A stretch of DNA of 64,000 bases from assembly GCF_028502605.1 (NCBI RefSeq), contig NC_079232.1:868001-932000 (forward strand), read 5' to 3'. A program made the position numbers and the translations under genes. Each line of letters begins with the position of its first letter. Position 1 is the stretch's first letter. Shown one piece after another: positions 24,101 through 37,098 of the stretch. The notes beneath the pieces were generated by a model. The model saw only the letters and a program-made list of their open reading frames with translations. It ran no database searches and was not told the DNA's origin. This stretch comes from Trichoderma breve (lineage: Eukaryota > Ascomycota > Sordariomycetes > Hypocreales > Hypocreaceae).

Positions 24101-25134
24101 CCACTGCCGCCTTCTGGCCTTTTGCAGTACGAGAATGACATGCCTCAGCCCAACATGAGTCTTCTGCAAGGGTTCGACCAAAGAGTTGTAGACAGCTATC
24201 CAGCGCAGCTCTATCTCCGGACGCACTTAAACAGCATCCACCGCATGTTCTACTCCCCGGATGATTCTAGCAAACCCGAGGGGCTCAAGAACGTGGATCT
24301 CGTGGCAGGTGGTGTCTCCGGCATGCGATGGGTCCCGGCCAGCTTCCGCTTCAACGAGACCGACCCCCCTGCCAATGACATTCTGTCGGCGCGTCTGAGA
24401 GGCAAGTATTGGGGAGCGCAAATGATTACGTACCGGCCATTCGTTCGGCAAATCCTCCAGTGGTCCTTTGAGGTGAAACGTCACCCCTCGAGTCCCCACA
24501 TCCCCATCATGTCAGAATACCGCGATGGTATCATTGCGCCGTATATCCGCCCGGATACTAAGACACCGGGCCAACTGGATCCCTCCATCATCGAGCTGGC
24601 CCGAAAGGGCATTGTGGCTTTGATTGAAAGTACCAGGGCGTTTCAAGGGCTTGGGGATAAGCGACCCATCATCACTAACGTGTTTGGCACGGCGCATGCG
24701 TAAGTTTTACACCGATTTATGACAGAAGTGAAGTTGGTCGAGCTGTTTACTAACATGAATGCTATAGTCAATGGGGCAATCTTCTCGTTCTTTCAGCGGC
24801 TTTCAAAGACCCTGTCTTGCACAAGTTTGTAGACGAAGGACTTTTACGCCACTTGTTTACCAAGACGATTGCGTTTCTTCGACAGTCGGCAACGCATACG
24901 AGCTCTCTGAGGATTGACATGCACATCTTGGAGGGACTTCAGCGAGACCTATTTCCAATGGACGGAAGGACAGACGGAAGGACAGCCTCGAGCTTCTCCT
25001 CCAGTAATCCAAGCCATCATACTCCCAAGATTCCGGTTGCAGCACCGCCCTATGCCAACAGCGATCCTAATATTGCACCACCACCGATGGTGTCACAACC
25101 ACCGCCGCATATCGGAACGCCTTCTGGGCAGTAA
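21131..25134 (+). CDS. Zn2Cys6 transcription factor with long His/Pro/Gln-rich N-terminus
   Basis: Six exons: 21131..22057, 22135..22244, 22344..23855, 23926..24030, 24082..24699, 24768..25134; 1,212 aa. All joins keep frame and have good signals (for example GTAAGC, GTAAGT, GTAAGG donors). Residues 1-309 are low-complexity, with polyproline, His-rich stretches and PGPQH repeats. The zinc cluster is encoded by the small second exon: Cys311, 314, 321, 327, 330 and 337 in C-x2-C-x6-C-x5-C-x2-C-x6-C spacing. A short coiled-coil-like segment follows (ILDGISSMQSTLATL). The C-terminal half (NYEVIPGLEYFALATDILG, YNQLALAFWTCLQLE, WGAQMITYRPFVRQIL) resembles the fungal middle-homology region. It is therefore probably a DNA-binding regulator in the nucleus; I cannot name the subfamily or target. 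The tail is Ser/Pro-rich. The gene stands alone between two long deserts. Confidence 0.88.
21531..21600 (+). repeat. In-frame PGPQH-encoding tandem repeat
   Basis: Roughly four 15-base units (CACCCGGGACCTCAG and close variants) encode repeated HPGPQ in the N-terminal disordered region of the Zn2Cys6 factor. Changes in unit number would keep the frame. Confidence 0.8.
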
Positions 25135-28100
25135 GAGACATGATCGGCCTTCTCTTATTCTCCATTTTCATATGGGCTGACGGAGTCCCTTTTATTATAT
25201 TATTTCCTTGCTTATTCTTTTGCAAAGTTCGGAGGCTTAGCTATGTTGCTTTTGTAACTGCGCTTCTTTGACCACTGGCGAAATTTGGGGATTGTCTTAT
25301 TTTGTCTCTTTTTACAACTATTTACATGAACTTGAACGGGGAAGCATTTGGTGGACAATACAAAGACGTTTGAATGGGCGGTTAGCTCAGCGATACGCCG
25401 ATATTTACGGTTGACGGCGCAGCGCAGAGCGCAACGATTGCATCATACTTGCGATATTTTTGACTCGTATTTCTCATTTTGGATATCATTTACACACGCA
25501 AGGCATAGACCTCATTGATGGCCTTCAGACCATCTTTCTCTTCGTCTCTTCGTTTATCTTTTTTACTAAACCAAAAAAAAGTCTGAAACAATCTAGAAGC
25601 TATCACTTCAAAATGTATCGCTGCTACTACTTCATACAATGTATCGAATATTGTGTTCCAGGACTGGCGCTGTCGGAAAGCTAATGCTTGTTTTACCGTT
25701 TTCACGCTTTTTTTGTTTCATTTCTCTTCCTCTTTTTGACGCAACTTATTACAAGCCCGGGATGGATTTGGAGGAGATACCACTACGTATGCAGGCTACC
25801 ACGCGCATCCATGACTGTTAAGGAATGGCCGATGGTGACAAGGGGAAAGGGGGGAGAAGGGGAGGGGGGAGAAGCAGGTGAATGGACAAGGGGACGAAGC
25901 GATCATTTGCATGCGCGTAACATTGGATACTTGTTTTGGGAAACTAGGGATAAAGGAAATCATGGATTTTTACTCTTGTTTTTTTGTTTTTGCTCTCTTG
26001 TCGAGAGGGAAAAAAGTGAAGGTGGCATCAAAGGGGGGGACCATGAGGAAGGATTTCGTTCATGGTTGGCTGCTGCACCTTTGTATCAAAGGGAACCTGT
26101 TGTTACGCATACGATACGCTATTTACACCCAAACATATATAAAGTATATACATAATATTCACTCCCATAGCAGGATTTAAGCTTCTTGCACAAGTATATC
26201 GTTGCTGTGTGAATTGCCGTCGAAGTAAGCCGTCTTTTCTTTTTTTGCTTACAGATAGGATCAGTATTATGTATTAGTTAATATCAGAACCTTGAACTTC
26301 GGCACGAAGGATCCGAGCGCTTCCCAGGGCGATCAATATCATGTGCTGGGGGGGATTCGATGGTAATAATAACTGATATTCCTCGTCTGGGGCCGGGGTA
26401 ACCGTGGAGGCGGGCCTGCCGGGGTGCAAACGATCAGCCTTCCCAGGTCTGCTCACCTCTTCTGGGGTGTATCCCGTCTTTCGTCTTATACATACATACC
26501 CCCTTTGTTAATTACTTTTCACATCTTTTTGTACATTATTTGTTTGTTTGTTTTTTTCTATTCGGGCCATCAGTCTGTAACCAGGTACTGGCATTGACCG
26601 TTAGATGCAGGGCAAGCTGGCAGTAAGCAGACATATTGGTTCCGCAATACAGCGGGTATTGCGGTGGGAGTAGCAACGGCCAGGGGGGTGTCTTTGGCCG
26701 CCTACAACAAACAAGTTACGGAGAGTAAACTTTTGGTTAGCATGTAGGGAAAGATGCAGCAAGAGGAGTGAAATTTCATGGTCCGTGTCTGGAGACGACA
26801 AAGGTCGGGTAGGGGAAGGGGTCGCTTGCATCGCTTGGCAGCGGCTTGATTGTCCTGATAAGAGGCAAAAAAGCCTCGTTTTTGCGTATATGCGTGTGGT
26901 GTACGGAGTACGGAGTATGTGTGTTAGTGTGTTTGCTGGGCAGGAGGCATGTGACTGGGGGATTGGCATCGATGATAAGAATATTGAGACCGCATTGCAA
27001 GTTAGTGGATCAGAGAGGGACGACGGAGCTTAGAGCTGACCCGACCGACTGGACATGGGCAGGGGGGGCTTGGGGTAGAACAATTGGGAGGAGAGCAAGG
27101 GGGGGAGGGAAGGGAAGTGAGGAGAGGGTTTGAGTCAAGGTTTTGGCCGCCATTTTGGAGGATGGATGGACGCGTAGAGTTACATGGATATGGGATATCC
27201 CGCTGTTATTGCCTTTTCTTTCTATTCCCGTGGTGCTTGGCAGGATCTAGGTGCCAACAGTATGTAAGCAAGGGGGCAAGAGATGAAAAAGGATGAAAGG
27301 ATGAAAGGGTGAATGGCATTGCAACCCATGTGCCGAGTACGAGCCCCATGTGCCGAACGGGAATCGCAAGCAAGGTAACATTGGGAGTTGATGGCCAAGA
27401 CGCAAGCATGCAGTATGGGCGTGTGTGTAGGAATGTCATTGGCCTGGCTCTTGAAGGTACAGTAACGGGCAGATGCGTGCCTTGTTGATTCGCGGGCAGG
27501 ACAACAAAACATCAAGAGAATGGGGTTGCATGTGTTCGTGGAGAAGGAAGGGAATCCCGGTCTAGTCTTGTCTTGACGTGCGTGGCTTGGGGCCGGGAAG
27601 AATATCACAGCCTGCATCATCTGCGATTATTTTATCTCCCCGTCCACATTGTGATTCTTTGCCTCATTTTCAAGGGCCTAGGCCTTTGATAATTGTTGGG
27701 GCTTGGTTTCAGCCACCGTCTTGTGTGGTGGGTTGCAGAATGTTCATGTGAGGACTGCAGGCTGCATGTACGTTGCACCCGCGAAGTGCAAGGTAACCCT
27801 GGAAACAGGGAAAGGCGATGAAGGGAAGAGGGGCCAGCGCAGAAAACAGTTTTTAATTTGTCTTGCGGTTGCATTACAAAGATGTTCAAGGAACTATCTT
27901 GATTGGGGAGGGGGGGAAGGCTGAAAGGATGACGGGAGCCGAAGACAGGTTTTGGTGTTTCGGGGCTTGCCGCTTTGACAGATAGGACGGAGATTACTAC
28001 CCAAGGATACAGGATTCCTGGGATTGAAATCTGCACTAATGTAAAGACGGGCTTCTAGGGCTGGATTTGGAAATCTTCAGGTGCTCGGATACGTGATTGT

Positions 28101-28400
28101 ATTGTAGGAGGCTTGATGGAAAGGGGGAGGGCGTGCCCGTGTAAGTGAAGTGAAGCGAGTGCTGGGCATTGTAACGCTTCATTCTTCATTCGATCTATTG
28201 GTGTTTGTTGAAGGTCTTGTGCCGTGTTTGACTGGGATTTCCTTCGTACACTCTACATGCTAGGAACTGTATGCTTGTTTCCGTTACACTCGTCGTTGCT
28301 TGTGAGTTGGCCTTGCAGCCGGTCCCATGGATTAGGTAGCTCGCCACGGGAAAATCGGCTCGCTAAAGGAAACAAGATGAAGAACGAACTCGGGATTGAC
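25135..28400. other. Second gene desert, left part
   Basis: The first few hundred bases are presumably the 3' UTR of the Zn2Cys6 gene (T-rich). Beyond this there are G-rich purine tracts (25845-25880, 27060-27125), overlapping TACGGAGTA words at 26902-26917, and no convincing gene. The longest frames (132-155 codons) are compositionally biased and unlike known proteins. Confidence 0.55.
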
Positions 28401-31400
28401 TAAACAGTCAAGGCTACGATGGGCTTCGCTACAACTTTACTAGTACTGATATTTCCCTTCAGTGTCATTCAGCTCGGCTATAGGGCAGCGAGAGCTGTAC
28501 AAACCCGACTAATGCCGCTCAACAGGGCATCGAAAACCACAAGGTTGTGTGTCCTTTAGCGCACCCGGGGTCTGCTTTATCTGATGCTGCCTTCGCTAAT
28601 GCCGAACGAGATAAAGACAGCAAGAAGAGAAATGTGACAGCGAGTTCCGTGGAGGCGAGTTCCTGATCAACGGCGTACCTATTCAAGGAGGTATCACTGG
28701 GAAAAGGGCCCTTTTGCCGCGCATCTTTTACTCGTAACGGTAGACATCACGAGGCCTACTAAAGGATTTTAGTATACTGACGGAATACGCTTTTGTCGTC
28801 ATTTCGAGGATCAACTGAGTTATTTCTCTCAGAGTTCCGTTTCTCTGGGATTCCGTCTGTCTCTTTTCTTACACGTAACAAACCCCAACCACGAATAGAG
28901 TTAGACGAAATGGGAAAATCGCAGTTTAGCGCAGCTATGGATACAATGATTCACCAGGGCGCCCTCCAAAATCGTACGAGTATGACAGACGAGATTGACT
29001 AGGCAAGGAACCGCCATTCAGCTATGCTGTATTGTATTAGACGACAGCCGCAAGCGCGTTTCGCGGTTGAGCTCAGACCTCACGTATGCCGGGCCTGGCA
29101 CCAATGGGATGGCGGCTCTGCCGTGTAGCTGAGGCTGTAGTTTATGTCTCGTCGGCGTTAAGCCCAGTTTCCATGTCTTTTGGTTGTCTTGCCAGCTTAC
29201 ATACACGCGGCACATACGCGGTAAGGGGGAGTTTCTGGTTAGTGTAAGCGGGTTTGACGAGGCGATAAATTAAACCCCGCAAAGTCCTTCTTTGTCTTCG
29301 TAACCCTTGTATTAATCACTGCGGAGTTTACTAGTACTAAGTGGCACATGCATGTCTTTGGCATCTTCTTTCTCTCCTCGCTTCCTAGCTTGAGACGATC
29401 CCTCCAGAAACAAAAACGGCCCGTCTATGGGTGAACGTTACCATTGACATGGTCATCGGCGTTAACTACGAGTAGGGGGAAGAGAGTTTTTATGCCTCAA
29501 TACGTCAGCAAGGGATTGCCTTGCGTTTATTTCAGCCCTTGACCACAGTCCGTGTGGCGTGTGTCTCGATGAGGCCTAATGTACGAAAAGCTAAGACAAG
29601 AGGGCTGGACAATCCCCCCCGGAGATGCGAGGCAGCCGGGCAAGGGATGCGAGGATCAGCTTCATTGGGGCTTAGTTTCCGGGCATTTGGATTCACGGAC
29701 ATTTCCCGGGTCCTGAGATGGCCTGTGCCGGCTATGTACTCTTGCTCTGCCGTGGACCGGGATGGCTGGTCTCGAACGGCTCTTTGATGCCATCGCCACT
29801 GGCGATTACTGGCTGATGAACGGTATGAGCACTAGGAGTCATGCATCACGCCGCATTGCATAGGGCAATGCTACGTAAAACTAGGCATCTATATTTACAT
29901 TTTCCTTGTTTTTATTCATGTTGGTCGGTTAGAAGTACGCGTACCCGGGGACTCACGCTCGTTGCCAAAGAGAGACGAAACAAGCTGTTACTTTGCCTAC
30001 GGACAACCCACCGGCCGTCCACCAGCGGTTGTGTTGTTCTATGTAACATCATATGTAATCAGATGCAGTGACAAGTCATCTCTTGAAGCCGAGAGAGAAT
30101 TCATGTGACGGCTACTTCGTGCGTACCAGCCGTAGCTTCTGAGAGGTGTTGTTGAAAAAATGGAGATTTTCTCGGGGCTTGTGGATATCGGACGGGACGG
30201 GCCTTATGGGGTAGGTGGAGAGAGCAATTTACCTGTATACTGGACATTGGATGTCGCGGAGTCGAGCAGCCGAATTGCGATTAAGTAATCGCCTTTTTAC
30301 TGAGACGAATAACTCCCCGGAGGATGTGATTGGACATTTGAAGCCATCGTGGGATATCGAGTCCGCGCTTGTGCAGACTACGGAGTATATGGACCGACTT
30401 GGTTTCACTTTGCCGTCCAGTCTCGCAAATGCCGTGTCTAGCTAGGCCGTATATGCAAGGGGATCCTAAGTCATTACTGGCAGCAGGGATTTATTATCCG
30501 TACTTTTGCGAGGACAATTGAAAAATACGTCGAAAAATGGATGTGATGCCGTTGCGTTGTTCTGAATGCTGACTCTCAGTGACATGCCAGGAGGCATAAA
30601 TGATACACATCGCGAAGCATATCTCGGCCATACCGAGTTACATCTGTCTATTATTATCTACGTACATGTAAAAGAATCGACAGAATTAGCCGCGCGTCTC
30701 CCGCTCTCGCTCCCTCAATCCGGATAAAGTCCCTGGCACGCATGGATACATTAGCCTAAGCCGGCGCTCATACAAGCAGATGCACAAGTAAGGGATACAA
30801 AACCCCCTGTGGTATATCGTGATAAGCGTTGCTGGTTTCAGACGGGAATCTGCTTGTGTGACATGCATGTGTTGGCGGCGTAGATTACTTGTATAGGGCG
30901 AAGGAGCCGTTGTGGCTGGCTGACTTGGTTAGTTTAAGGAGATGACTCGGAGATGATTCCTTCGACTCGGTGATTGTTCCTTTTTAGTTGTCTGGGAGCT
31001 GCAGTGGCTACTCCGGGAGTCTCTCCTAGTTAGTATATTCGACGCCGAGAGTCTGCATCGAGAGTCTCCCTCCTGTGAAGATGACTTGATACTTGACCAT
31101 GTTCCTCACGCGAGTCATGTTATTCATCAACTTTAAATATATTGAATTGCTAATTTTAGATTACTGCAACCGGTTGATCTCGTTTCTATATATAGAATAC
31201 AACTACACATCATCACTGGAACAAGATATTGCTATTCAATGTTAGTCTCTTAAGATTTGGAGAACAGTCCGAATATCTAATCATGTACTAGAAACTAAAT
31301 AACAAAGGTGTTGTTGTTGCTGATAAGACTTTAAGCACTATAGAGTTCGACTCTAGAGTTCGTGGGAATTAGGAACGTATTAGCAGCCTATGCAAACCAT

Positions 31401-31621
31401 CATCAACTCGTAGTACATGCATCTGTTAGATGATTAATAGGGGACCAACAAAGAATAAATACATTTTAGTTCTCAACGACTTAATCTTCATTCAGCTCAC
31501 AGCATGATTCACAGACTACAAAGATCATAACATAGTACCTAACAGGCCATACATCCCTCAATGCCACATCTCCGTCAAAATTCTCCCACTTATCTTCTCA
31601 AATCAAGCCAAATAAGCCCCC
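28401..31621. other. Second gene desert, right part
   Basis: Reading frames are all short (under 90 codons). The sequence becomes progressively A/T-rich toward 31,600. One TACGGAGTA word lies at 30379-30387. A possible LTR fragment is listed separately. The last bases are the 3' flank of the DDX60-like gene. Confidence 0.5.
31130..31260. mobile_element. Possible fragment of a retrotransposon LTR
   Basis: An A/T-rich stretch contains GATCTCGTTTCTATATATAG followed by ACAACTACACATCATCACTG and a short AACAAGATATTGCTATTCAA. A TATA-like core followed by such text is reminiscent of Copia-type fungal LTRs as I remember them. There are no visible terminal TG...CA pair, target-site duplication, primer-binding site or polyprotein. 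This is a weak call that needs a repeat-library comparison. Confidence 0.2.
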
Positions 31622-34600
31622 TTATGCCCATTCGCGGTGGAACTTGCCATCAAACTCCTCCCTCAACCGAATGAATGCATAAAGCACTCGGTGTAAGCCT
31701 TTGCCCTTTTTCTGTCTCCCAACAGGGTCATCTTCGCCATCATCCCAGCCATCTAGGCTAGTTGAGGATGAAGCTGCTTCTTCATCACTGCCATCTTCAG
31801 ATCCGCTAACTGTGGTTTCAGCCTCGTTCTCGAAGCTTTCAAACTCTTCTTCCGCGTCCAGGTCTTTGGCGTCCATGAGAATAGTTAGACTGCTAATGAT
31901 GGTAGACAGAGTACGAGAGAACTCTTTAAGGTGAAACCACACATCTCCGCGTCGAATTCCGTTGTCTCTCGCAAGGACATGCATGCTGCCGTGCTTGTAG
32001 TAATCGTATAGATGAGCATTAAATCTCACGTTGGTATCATGTGGCCAGATCGGTATCGTTGGAATGGCCGATTCTTCCAAAAAGACATCTCCACGTGCCG
32101 TCTGGCACAGCTCGTGAATTGTCTTGAAGTCGTCCGTTTCCCCAGACAAGGCAACGAAAGGGGAACGCACCATGCCAGCAGCGCTCGAGTCAGTAGTAGC
32201 CCAATAGATGGGATTTTCCTGACCAACGACCGTTTGGGTAAACGGCAACGACCGATCCCTCTTATTCGTCAAGTTATGGCTGACATACGACCGGACGTAT
32301 CTCTTGAAGATGGACAGAGTCTCCTTGTTATGTCGAATGAGTAGGCGTTCCGCTTCCTGTGGAAGAGGCGGAAGAAAGATGACAGACGACGAGGTTTTGG
32401 CTATCTCAACCATCTTCTCGTTGCTCTTGACTGGTATTCGAACAAACAAGTGGGATAGTACCAGCATCATTTCTAGTAATACTCGCTCTGGACTCGTAAA
32501 AATATCCGAGCAGAGTTGATGGAAGTACCCGCCCCTCAGGAGGGAGTGAAAAGCAAACACCGCATTCTCCATAAAGTACAAGTGGCCTATAATGCTGGCA
32601 AAATTAATAGGAACACCAGTAGCAGAAAGCAAGTTCTGCCTTCTGAGGTATTCGATGGAAAACCGAACGTGATGCTTAATGGACATCTCCGATTCTGGCC
32701 CGCCCAGATAGAGGCGCGTTTGCGACAGCAACGACTGCACCATAGTAACTGCAAATTGGCAGTTATCAGACCCATGAAGTAGTGAGAACAGCCTGAGGAT
32801 AAGGGTTGTAGATATCGGAAACTGTCCATTGAGGCCCGGCAGCCGCGCCGACATGATTTCATACACGCGTTCTCGTGGGATCTGGTTGAACACAATGTTC
32901 CCAAGAAGATCAAAGCCTCGTCGTCCTGCACGTCCTGAAGCTTGCCTGAAGTTCTGGGCAGTAAGAAACACAGAATCTTCGTGGAAAATGACCGTTTTGC
33001 AGGGCATATTGATACCGAGGGCCAGTGTACCAGTGGCAACAACCACCCTCAAGTACCCTTTACGGAACATGACTTCAACCCTATTCACGGAGTCGTTAGT
33101 ATGTTGACCATATTTACTCTCAATAAGCATTACTCACACTTGACGATATTCTCGGTTCAGACTGGAGTGGTGCACTCCAACGCCCCGTTGAAGAGCTGCG
33201 AGCAACAAACCATCGACCACTCCTCGTAGAGGTCGAATCATTTCATTTGCCTCTAATGCCTGCATCTTCGTCGTATCTGCAAAACTGAATCGGTCCAGTG
33301 GAGCATTTGGGTTGAAACTCGCCCAACGACTTGTCTCGACATTTGCCTCTTCACGTAACTGCTCTTGCTTTGACATCCTGGAGTCGTCTCCGCCATCGCC
33401 TCTGTTCCGTTGAACGACTCTTCGACTCTGTTGATTATCCTCAGACCTCTTCCAAGCCTCATAGTCTTTCACTTTCTGAGCCCATTCGGCTGAGTTCTCT
33501 TTCCACTTTGTCTCAGACTCAACAAGCATCGTGCATATCAGCTTCGCGATCTTCTCACAACCGTGAGTGTCATAGTGAAATACTAGAGCAGGCAGGGCAT
33601 CTTGCTTATGCAGATCGACGACAAGATGAAATATACTTTCCAAGTCAGGAATGAATTCAGAGAGGGGGATTTCTTGGGTCGAAGGTAACTCCAAAAGTTT
33701 CCTGATTTTCCGGAACGTAGAGCCTTGGTTCTCTATGATGCTTCTGAGTGACTGTTTGAGCTCTGCCTCCCACCGAAGAACATCCGACTTTGATATTGTC
33801 TCTGGGAGAATGGTAGAGGGGTCTGGGACGCCAAACTTGACAAGCTCTTCCTCTGAGAGAATCTTCTTCATGCTTTCCCACAGGCGTAGACAATCTCTCG
33901 CCTCCAGGGAGAGATCCTCAAGCGCTGTGCGAGCCCTAGAAAGTGTTAATTATGAACCGATAGCATTAGGTGCCATGCGTACCTATCAGTCAAAGCCACA
34001 ATTGGGTGGATAAACTGGAAATCAGGACAAGGCTTGTCACCTTCGTCTAATCCGGGAACGGGAAGTGTCTTGCTGCGCCGAAGCCCATGAAACGGTTCGT
34101 ATTCTTGAGGCATATAGATAAATTTTCGAAGATCCGAATAGCGAGCCGTGTGCACTACCGTATCCAGTTTCAATCCTTTACTTTTCTGAACTTGTGAGAG
34201 CCACTCCTGAAAAGGTTCGGGGTTCCCAATGGTTGCTGAGAGAGCGATGATGGGACAAGGAGCGGATAGAAGCAGCTGTTCCCAAACCACACCATCTGAA
34301 TCCTGGCCAATACAATGGACCTCGTCGAATATGATCCTCTTGATGCGTTGTGACCATGCATTTGGGCCTTTGGCGTTTGTCGGAGCAAGCAAGAGGATCT
34401 GTAGCATATGGGGTACGGTGACAAGTATTTGGCATCCAGTTGGACTTTGGACTCGGTAGTCTCGAGTGTATATTGCCCAAACAGACTTACCTGGCTTATT
34501 ATATGTTTTGGTGAAGCGAGCGCCAATTTCGGCGGCGATCTGGTTTACCAGAGCTTTGGTTGGAGCAACATATACCAAGACCCCGTCATCGCTTTCCTCA

Positions 34601-37098
34601 AGTACTTTCTTCATAGCATAGAACGAGATGAATGTTTTACCCGCAGAGGTTGGAGCAATGACAAGGAGACTGTTATTGGCATCAATTGAGTCGAGAACTT
34701 TAATCTGCCAAGCATCTGGGTTGAATGGCACCCGATTATCCTGCCGAGAATCGAATCGTCGATCCATGTAAGGCGCTGCAAATTCGAGCTGCATTTGCCG
34801 AAAGTTTGACATGGAACTTTTCATGCTCTTGAAAGAACTATAGTCAAATTTGAATGACATCTTTTGTGTCTGGTCACCGACATTAACCACAAGGTTTGGA
34901 ATCTTGAGGCAAGATGTCAGTTTCTCAATCGTCTTGGCTACCGTCTTGGATACCCCAATAGCCGGAAGCTCCTGAAGCCATTTCCACATAAGTGCGATGA
35001 GGTAAACGCCTGCGAGCATTGGTGTCAGTGCGCTATTATCAGATTTTTGGAATGCTGTCACTCTTTCTTACCGGCACTAGGGGATACTTTGACAGCTGCC
35101 TGTGCTTTTGCCCATAACCGCCCAAGAAGATGGCACAGGTAAAGGTGGATCTCGGATCCCAGCGCAATATTGTCATCCTTGGATCGTTCGTTCAAGAACT
35201 TGATGGTTTTGAGATAGCGAGATACAACAGAATGATCCTTCTCAATGTCTTGGCATGTAGCGGCCCATAGGGTGATTACGTTGTCTCGCTTGGTTAAGGC
35301 TTTCTGCTCCTGAACCTCCTGGGCCGCTCGGAGTGCGTTCTCTCTGCCACCTGGCTTGTTCCCTTGGCGACCCGGTTTCTTGGACTTAGATTGAGATTGA
35401 AGATTGCCATTCCCTTTCTCTTTCTGTGACCCCTTATTCTTGAAGTTATGCACCGCAGTAGTCTTCTTCACGACGACAATCTCAGGGTTAATGAGTTTGC
35501 CTCTTGCGTTTGTGAGACTCGCCGAATATGCTACAACGCTAGCAAGGCGCCTTTGCATATTTCTTCTCGCAAAAAAGCCGAGCTTTTGGATCTTTCTTTG
35601 TGGTATTAGCAGCTTGGTGTTGTGCCAATGGTGAAGATCCTCAAAGACGGAGTGAGAAGATGTGTCTTGTACATCCTGACTCTCCTTCAGCTTGATATCC
35701 TTGAGAAATGTGTCCAGCACAGGATGGCTAAAAGGCAAAGCCGAGACTTGCAAGCTATTCGAATCTCCTTGAAGGTTTTCCACCGAAGTGATAGTAAGTT
35801 GCGGGAGATGCTCTGCAAAATCCGCATCAGTTCCTGCGCGAAAAGCTGACCAGAGGTGTTGCCATGACTGGATGATTTGGCTGGGAAGCCACTGGCTAGA
35901 GCGGATAGACTCGAGCATGAAATGGAACAAAGATCCATCAATGGCATCATACAAATCCCAGTCATTTTCAGAAATATCCATGCTCGTTATCCAATCATCT
36001 TTTTCCAACAACATTAATGACAGTTCGATGATGTGACGCAAGAATTCTTGGTCCTCTGGGTGTGGATGGCAACGCTGGGGCCCAACCCAATGCTGACGTT
36101 CAAGTAGGGTGCAGTGTTTGAGGACTGCAAGATGAAGAAGAAACGCTTGTACTCCTTCCTGCAGACTATCATGATCCGTCAAATTGTCCTTTGACGCTCC
36201 GACTAGAGACAAACAGGCAGTGATACCTAGGCGCTCTCGAATAGTGAGGTCGTGGGGTTCAACCAGTATAGGCCGGAGACATTCATAATTTTGACTATAT
36301 AGTGAGGTAAATGGCGAGTCAAATTCCGGTGAGATGGGCAATCGTGGCAGTCGGACGGGCGACTTGCTTAGCAACGGTGCATATGCCTAGAGAGTATGCG
36401 GTGTCAGCTTCAGATCTTCACACAAACAAACAAAGCTGCACATGTTGTTACCTTTGAACTCTTCCACTTAAGGGAGTTAATAATGGCTGCATTTTTGCCC
36501 ATAGAGATCAGACGACGGATGAAATATCGCAATATGGTGGTATCTTTGACATCTTCCGATTCAACCCCGTCGTGACATAGAACAAAATGGATTGGTAGAC
36601 CCTTCAGGTACTCATTGAATTCTTTACTAGAAAAAGAGTTGAATTCTAAAACGGATGATCGGGCGCCAGTCGTCTTTGCGCATTCCATAGTATGTCTCTG
36701 GAGATGCTTGATGATGACCGTTCTTGCGTACTGATATTTGTACTCGAAGCCAGAGAGATGAGGAACGCAAACGTCCCTTAAATCCCGGAAGAAGACGATG
36801 TCAAAGTCACAGCCTCTGTTTTGAAGATTGCTAAGGAATCTTTCAACGAAATACACAGCGTGCAACAACTGGAATCCATCTGCCGACTGTTAGGTGGCTG
36901 CTGCGGTGGACACGGGGGCTATCTCTTCATCATACCTTGAAAATCTGCAGGCGACTCCTCAAGACAGTGTCGAATCAAAGACTCGCCATGAATGATGAAT
37001 GGCTCTTTGCCGGCAATGTCGCCGATCAGATCAACGGTGGGAGCCCATAGTTTGGCATACCACAAACGAAGCATCTGTTCTGGCGTTTGGGGCGCCAT
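31622..37098 (-). CDS. DDX60-like Ski2-family DExH-box helicase
   Basis: Six exons (minus): 37098..36936, 36879..36452, 36386..35072, 35009..33983, 33935..33138, 33080..31622; 1,729 aa. The N-terminal part (LWYAKLWAPTVDLIGDIAGK, then DGFQLLHAVYFVERFL across the first splice) matches the PIN-like region of DDX60. The helicase core has Walker A APTSAGKT at 754-761, DEVH at 864-867, SAT at 893-895, and, in the last exon, ATGTLALGINMP and QASGRAGRRGFD (motifs V and VI). All required motifs are intact. A basic linker (KSKKPGRQGNK region) precedes the core, and an acidic stretch lies near the C-terminus. In vertebrates DDX60 is interferon-induced and linked to RNA sensing. Fungal relatives share the architecture but their role is unknown to me; RNA remodelling or surveillance is inference from the Ski2 relationship. 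Boundaries are supported by frame continuity at all five introns. Confidence 0.88.

Noticed and set aside
25381..25440. GGGCGGTTAGCTCAGCGATA, which resembles a tRNA A-box region
   Set aside because: No B-box (GGTTCRANNC) or closing acceptor stem follows within the next 80 bases.
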